Positions 5,790 to 8,688 of a stretch of 8,688 nucleotides of DNA are shown here, piece by piece (position 1 is the first letter of the stretch; each line of letters opens with the position of its first letter). The stretch is taken from positions 1 to 8,688 of the forward strand of contig JBIOTP010000324.1 in assembly GCA_044865965.1 (NCBI GenBank), written 5' to 3'. This stretch comes from Solirubrobacter sp044865965. GTDB lineage: Bacteria; Actinomycetota; Thermoleophilia; Solirubrobacterales; Solirubrobacteraceae. The notes beneath the pieces are model-generated. The model saw only the letters and a program-made list of their open reading frames with translations, was not told where the DNA came from and ran no database searches. Made by a program: the position numbers and the translations under genes.

Positions 5790-6991
5790 AGGCCGCGCAC
5801 ACCGTGCCGTCTACACCAAGCCCCAGGGTCGCGATCGTGGGCGCAGGCCCTTACGGACTGTCGGCCGCCGCCCACCTCGACCACGCGGGAGTCGAGACGC
5901 GCGTGTTCGGCGAGGTCATGGGGTTCTGGCACAGGCACATGCCAAGCGGCATGGTGCTGCGCTCGCGGAAGCGGTCGTCGAACATCTCGGACCCTCGCCG
6001 AGCACTGACGATCGACGACTACGGCGCGATCCCGGGCGACAAGATGGCGAACGCCACCCTGTCCCACTACCTCGGCTACGGCCACTGGTTCCAGCGCCGG
6101 GCGGCGCCTGGCGTCGACCCGCGGAGGGTGAGCCGCATCGAGCGCGCGGACGGCTTCGAGCTGACGCTCGAGGACGGCGACGTCGTCGGCGCCGACCGGG
6201 TTGTCATCGCCGCCGGGCTGGGCCCGTTCGCCCGCCGGCCAGCGCCGTTCGACTCGCTGCCACCGTCGGTCTGCTCGCACTCGTCCGAGCACACCGAGCT
6301 GGGCCGGTTCGCGGGCCAGCAGGTCATCGTCATCGGCGGCGGGCAGAGCGCGCTCGAGTCGGCCGCGCTCCTCCACGAGGCCGGCGCGCGCGCAGAGGTG
6401 ATCGTGCGAGCGTGCGCCGTCCGCTGGCTCGAGGCCGACTCGGACGGACGCTCGCTCGGCGACCGCATCCTCCCTCCGACCGACGTGGGCGGAAGGGCCA
6501 CCGGCTGGATCGCGGCGCTGCCGGACGTCTTCAGGCGGATGCCGAGAGGGCTCCAGCCCGGCATAAGCTTCCGCTGCGTCCAGCCCGCCGGCGCGCCGTG
6601 GCTGGTGCCGAGGCTGACTGTGGTCCCGATCACGACCGGGACCAGCGTGACCACGGCGGTGCCGGAGGATGCGCGACTGCGGCTTCGCCTGGCCGACGGA
6701 GGCGAGCGCGTTGTTGACCACGTGCTGCTCGGGACGGGCTACCGAGTCGACGTGTCACGCTACCCGTTCCTGTCCGAGGAGCTCGCGAGCTCGCTCGCGC
6801 TCATCGACGGCTACCCACTCCTCGGCCCCGGGCTCGAGTCCTCGGTTCCCGGCCTGCATTTCCTCGGCGCGCCCGCAGCACTCAGCTTCGGACCGATCAT
6901 GCGCTTTGTGGTCGGGACCTGGTACGCCGCGCCGGCACTGGCGAGGCGGGTGCTCGGAAGGCGCCAGCGGCCGCTCCGCTTCTCGTTCTGA
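5786..6991 (+). CDS. FAD/NAD(P)H-dependent oxidoreductase (flavin monooxygenase-like)
   Basis: A 401-residue flavoprotein with two dinucleotide-binding folds: FAD site VAIVGAGPYGLSAA (G19-x-G21-xx-G24) and NAD(P)H site VIVIGGGQSALESA (G184-x-G186-xx-A189). An LGTGY motif (316-319), equivalent to the ATGY motif of flavin monooxygenases, and a C-terminal SFGPIMRFVVGTWYAAPAL segment close the FAD domain. This matches the class-B monooxygenase/SidA-like and Pyr_redox_3 group, which hydroxylate amines or soft nucleophiles or act as oxidoreductases. The open frame extends further upstream to 5432, but that part lies over the ATP-grasp gene. GTG 5786, overlapping the TGA of that gene, is the natural coupled start; GTG 5804 is an alternative. 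The tight coupling suggests that it acts on the substrate or product of the ligase. The oxidised group is unknown. Confidence 0.85.
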   Translation: MKAAHTVPSTPSPRVAIVGAGPYGLSAAAHLDHAGVETRVFGEVMGFWHRHMPSGMVLRSRKRSSNISDPRRALTIDDYGAIPGDKMANATLSHYLGYGHWFQRRAAPGVDPRRVSRIERADGFELTLEDGDVVGADRVVIAAGLGPFARRPAPFDSLPPSVCSHSSEHTELGRFAGQQVIVIGGGQSALESAALLHEAGARAEVIVRACAVRWLEADSDGRSLGDRILPPTDVGGRATGWIAALPDVFRRMPRGLQPGISFRCVQPAGAPWLVPRLTVVPITTGTSVTTAVPEDARLRLRLADGGERVVDHVLLGTGYRVDVSRYPFLSEELASSLALIDGYPLLGPGLESSVPGLHFLGAPAALSFGPIMRFVVGTWYAAPALARRVLGRRQRPLRFSF

Positions 6992-7001
6992 TGTGGACGC
7001 C

Positions 7002-7011
7002 CAGGCGCCTG
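7002..7011. repeat. Perfect 10-bp palindrome CAGGCGCCTG upstream of the methyltransferase gene
   Basis: It lies in the 61-bp gap between the oxidoreductase stop and the methyltransferase start, 8 bp before TAGGAT (7020-7025), a possible -10. It could be an operator or the base of a hairpin, but palindromes of this kind arise easily in GC-rich DNA. No T-run follows, so it is not an obvious terminator. Confidence 0.25.
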
Positions 7012-7061
7012 ACCGTGAGTAGGATCAGCAGAGCACGGCGACGCCCACTGCGGTGGCCGCG

Positions 7062-7901
7062 ATGACCAGAACACCGAAACTCGATCCTCTCGAGCCGAGT
7101 CGGCTGCGGTACGCGGCGCGGGTTGCGCGCACCCTGGTGAGCCAGCCGTCGGAGGCGATGGAGAAGATCAAGGAGCGCGCGGCCGTGAGCCGCGAGCGGG
7201 TGGCGCGTCGCACTCAGGAGCCCGCATACCGCCTGGACGAGGATTGGGAGGAGCGCCTGCACGCCCTGCTCGGCGCCCAGTGGCCCTGTCCCGCGGCAGC
7301 AGAGTTCCCGGCCGTGTGGTCGGGCGTCGTCGACACGATGCACGGCAAGGGGTTGCGGGTGGGGCGGCAGAACTACGGCGGCGACGATGACTCCGACCCG
7401 GGGCTGGCCCGTTCGCTGTGGTGCATCGTCCGCCACCTCGAGCCAGCGCACGTGATCGAGACCGGCGTGGCGCACGGGGTGAGCAGCCGCTGCATCCTGG
7501 AGGCCCTCGAGCGCAACGGTAGGGGGCACCTGTGGAGCATCGACCTGCCGCCGCTCACGATCCGCGAGCGCCGTCGGGAGATCGCCGCCGCCGTTCCCGA
7601 GGATCGCCGCGAGCGCTGGACGTACGTCGAGGGATCGAGCCGGACTAGGCTCCGGGCACTGCTGCGCGAGCTCGGCGAGATCCAGCTCTTCTGGCACGAC
7701 AGCTGGCACAGCACGCGCAACACGCGCTGGGAGCTCGAAACTGCCTGGCCGGCGCTCGTACCGGGCGGGGTGGCCGGCGCCGACGACATCGACCACAACT
7801 GGGGCTTCGAGCTGTTCGAGCAGTCGGTCTCCGACATGGACGCGCTGCATTGCCTCGCCGATGACCGCCGGCGACTGTTCGGGATCGCGCGCAAGCGCTA
7901 G
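7062..7901 (+). CDS. Class I SAM-dependent methyltransferase (Methyltransf_24/CmcI-like)
   Basis: A protein of 279 residues from ATG 7062 (282 from GTG 7053; neither has a clear ribosome binding site, and an in-frame TAG at 7020 limits the start). The N-terminal about 110 residues are helical and charged. The Rossmann fold follows: motif I HVIETGVAHGVSSRCIL (E133, with a G-x-x-x-G turn), motif II LWSIDLP (D161, which should bind the SAM ribose), LFWHDSWHS (D213) and LVPGGVAGADDIDHN (D241-D242). The HDSWHS...W..L.PGG...DD pattern is that of Methyltransf_24-type enzymes, found in O-methylation of sugars and natural products. It is on the same strand as the ligase and oxidoreductase, 70 bp downstream, so it may be co-transcribed or have its own promoter at 7020-7025. 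Its acceptor is unknown. Confidence 0.82.
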   Translation: MTRTPKLDPLEPSRLRYAARVARTLVSQPSEAMEKIKERAAVSRERVARRTQEPAYRLDEDWEERLHALLGAQWPCPAAAEFPAVWSGVVDTMHGKGLRVGRQNYGGDDDSDPGLARSLWCIVRHLEPAHVIETGVAHGVSSRCILEALERNGRGHLWSIDLPPLTIRERRREIAAAVPEDRRERWTYVEGSSRTRLRALLRELGEIQLFWHDSWHSTRNTRWELETAWPALVPGGVAGADDIDHNWGFELFEQSVSDMDALHCLADDRRRLFGIARKR

Positions 7902-8688
7902 CCAGGCGGCACGACCGGCTCCGCGGGCGGGGGTGGCGGGCGCCGCACCGCGCCACGCACATGGCGCGAGAGCGCGAGCGCCTCGCGCCACCGTGGGACG
8001 AGGTCGCCCGGCCGGGCGCCGAGCGCCCGCGCGAAGATCGCCGCGACAGCGATTCCGCCCGCCGAGTACGCGATCGCCGACGCGACCGAGGCGCCCATGC
8101 CGCCGTGGGCCGGGATGAGCAGCACGTCGAGTGCGACCGTGACGACGAAGGCCACGCCGACGGCGGCGGTCTCCAGCATCGGCCTCCCCTGCGCCGTCAA
8201 CGCGTTTCCGAGCAGCTTCAGCGCGGCGATGCCGAACGCGCCGGCGGCGAGGATCCGGAGCTGCCCGATCGAGCCGCGGAACTGCTCGCCGAACACGGTC
8301 ACGCAGAGGTACGGCGCCGCCAGCACAAGCCCGATCGCGAGCAGCACCGTTGCGAGCATCGCGGCGCGGAAGACGGCCGCGGCCTCGCGTGCTGCGCCGC
8401 GGCGGGACGAGCGGACAAGGTCCGGGCGCTGGACCGCCGCAAGCGCCGTCGGCAGGTAGAACAGCGCCTCGGCCCACGCTACCGCGACGCTGTAGATGCC
8501 GAGCTCCCGCGCGCCCGCGACCGCACCGAGGATCCACTGGTCGAGGCGGTAGTTGCCGAGCAGCATCGTCCGCCCCACGTGTGCCTTGACCCCGAAGCGC
8601 AGTGATCGCCGCGCGAGCCGCAGGTCGGGCCGCCCGAAGCCCGCCGAGCGGCGCGCAACGTACCACGCCATCAGCAGCATCCCGAGCG
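7898..8688 (-). CDS. Polysaccharide flippase, MOP/Wzx type, C-terminal part (start beyond window)
   Basis: The complementary strand is open from the right edge to TAG at 7898-7900; about 263 residues are visible and the gene continues outside. The visible part has the loop RRSLRFGVKAHVGRTMLLGNYRLDQWILG typical of lipopolysaccharide and exopolysaccharide flippases, then roughly five or more TM helices (AGARELGIYSVAVAWAEALF; MLATVLLAIGLVLAAPYLCV; LRILAAGAFGIAALKLLGN; VGVAFVVTVALDVLLI; ASAIAYSAGGIAVAAIFARAL). A short cytoplasmic tail ends in a proline run. This fits the C-terminal polysaccharide-biosynthesis domain of MOP-family flippases, which move lipid-linked glycans across the inner membrane. 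Complete family members are usually above 400 residues, so the first half is missing here. It is transcribed towards the methyltransferase gene and shares the last bases with it. Confidence 0.85.
   Translation of the reverse strand, partial: LGMLLMAWYVARRSAGFGRPDLRLARRSLRFGVKAHVGRTMLLGNYRLDQWILGAVAGARELGIYSVAVAWAEALFYLPTALAAVQRPDLVRSSRRGAAREAAAVFRAAMLATVLLAIGLVLAAPYLCVTVFGEQFRGSIGQLRILAAGAFGIAALKLLGNALTAQGRPMLETAAVGVAFVVTVALDVLLIPAHGGMGASVASAIAYSAGGIAVAAIFARALGARPGDLVPRWREALALSRHVRGAVRRPPPPPAEPVVPPG

Noticed and set aside
5639..6721. 360-codon minus-strand open frame
   Set aside because: Shadow of the oxidoreductase gene; no recognisable domain.
6897..8666. 589-codon minus-strand open frame
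   Set aside because: It covers the methyltransferase in antisense and the flippase in a wrong frame; composition is Arg/Ala-rich and no membrane segments appear.

Overview
The window is very GC-rich, with start codons drawn from ATG, GTG, TTG and probably CTG, and no RNA genes, CRISPR arrays or insertion sequences that I can see. The gene types point to a high-GC actinobacterium: a large LuxR-type ATPase regulator, a DUF2269 membrane protein, a FadD-like ligase and leaderless promoters of the TANNNT type. The style of the small secreted and ferritin-like proteins suggests Thermoleophilia/Solirubrobacterales. That placement is inference from family resemblance, not from a marker gene.

Left part (1-4350), ordinary chromosomal genes. 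A LAL-type (large ATP-binding LuxR-family) regulator runs leftward off the window from about 1634. Divergent from it, with only 27 bp between the starts, is a DUF2269 membrane protein gene whose reading frame is broken twice (1662-2156). A complete class I adenylate-forming acyl-CoA ligase follows (2173-3678). Next is a small signal-peptide plus single-TM protein with a Pro-rich tail, probably read from a leaderless CTG at 3716. Overlapping its stop are the frameshifted first residues of what looks like a Tat-exported ferritin-like protein, which ends abruptly near 4350.

Middle (4350-4526). About 180 bp without a gene, visibly less GC-rich than its surroundings. It carries a good leaderless promoter whose transcription start would coincide with the TTG start codon of the next gene. 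I read this as the junction between the ordinary segment and an accessory locus.

Right part (4527-8688), an accessory and probably surface-glycan or small-molecule locus. An ATP-grasp ligase and a two-nucleotide-site FAD/NAD(P)H oxidoreductase are translationally coupled (GTGA overlap). A class I SAM methyltransferase follows on the same strand. Converging on it, with the two stop codons sharing one CTAG, is the C-terminal part of a MOP/Wzx-type polysaccharide flippase that runs off the right edge. Together they suggest synthesis and decoration of an exported glycan or conjugate: the ligase forms an amide-type bond, the flavoprotein oxidises, the methyltransferase caps and the flippase exports. 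The chemistry and substrates are not determinable from sequence alone. The ligase-oxidoreductase pair is the best candidate for an undescribed system.
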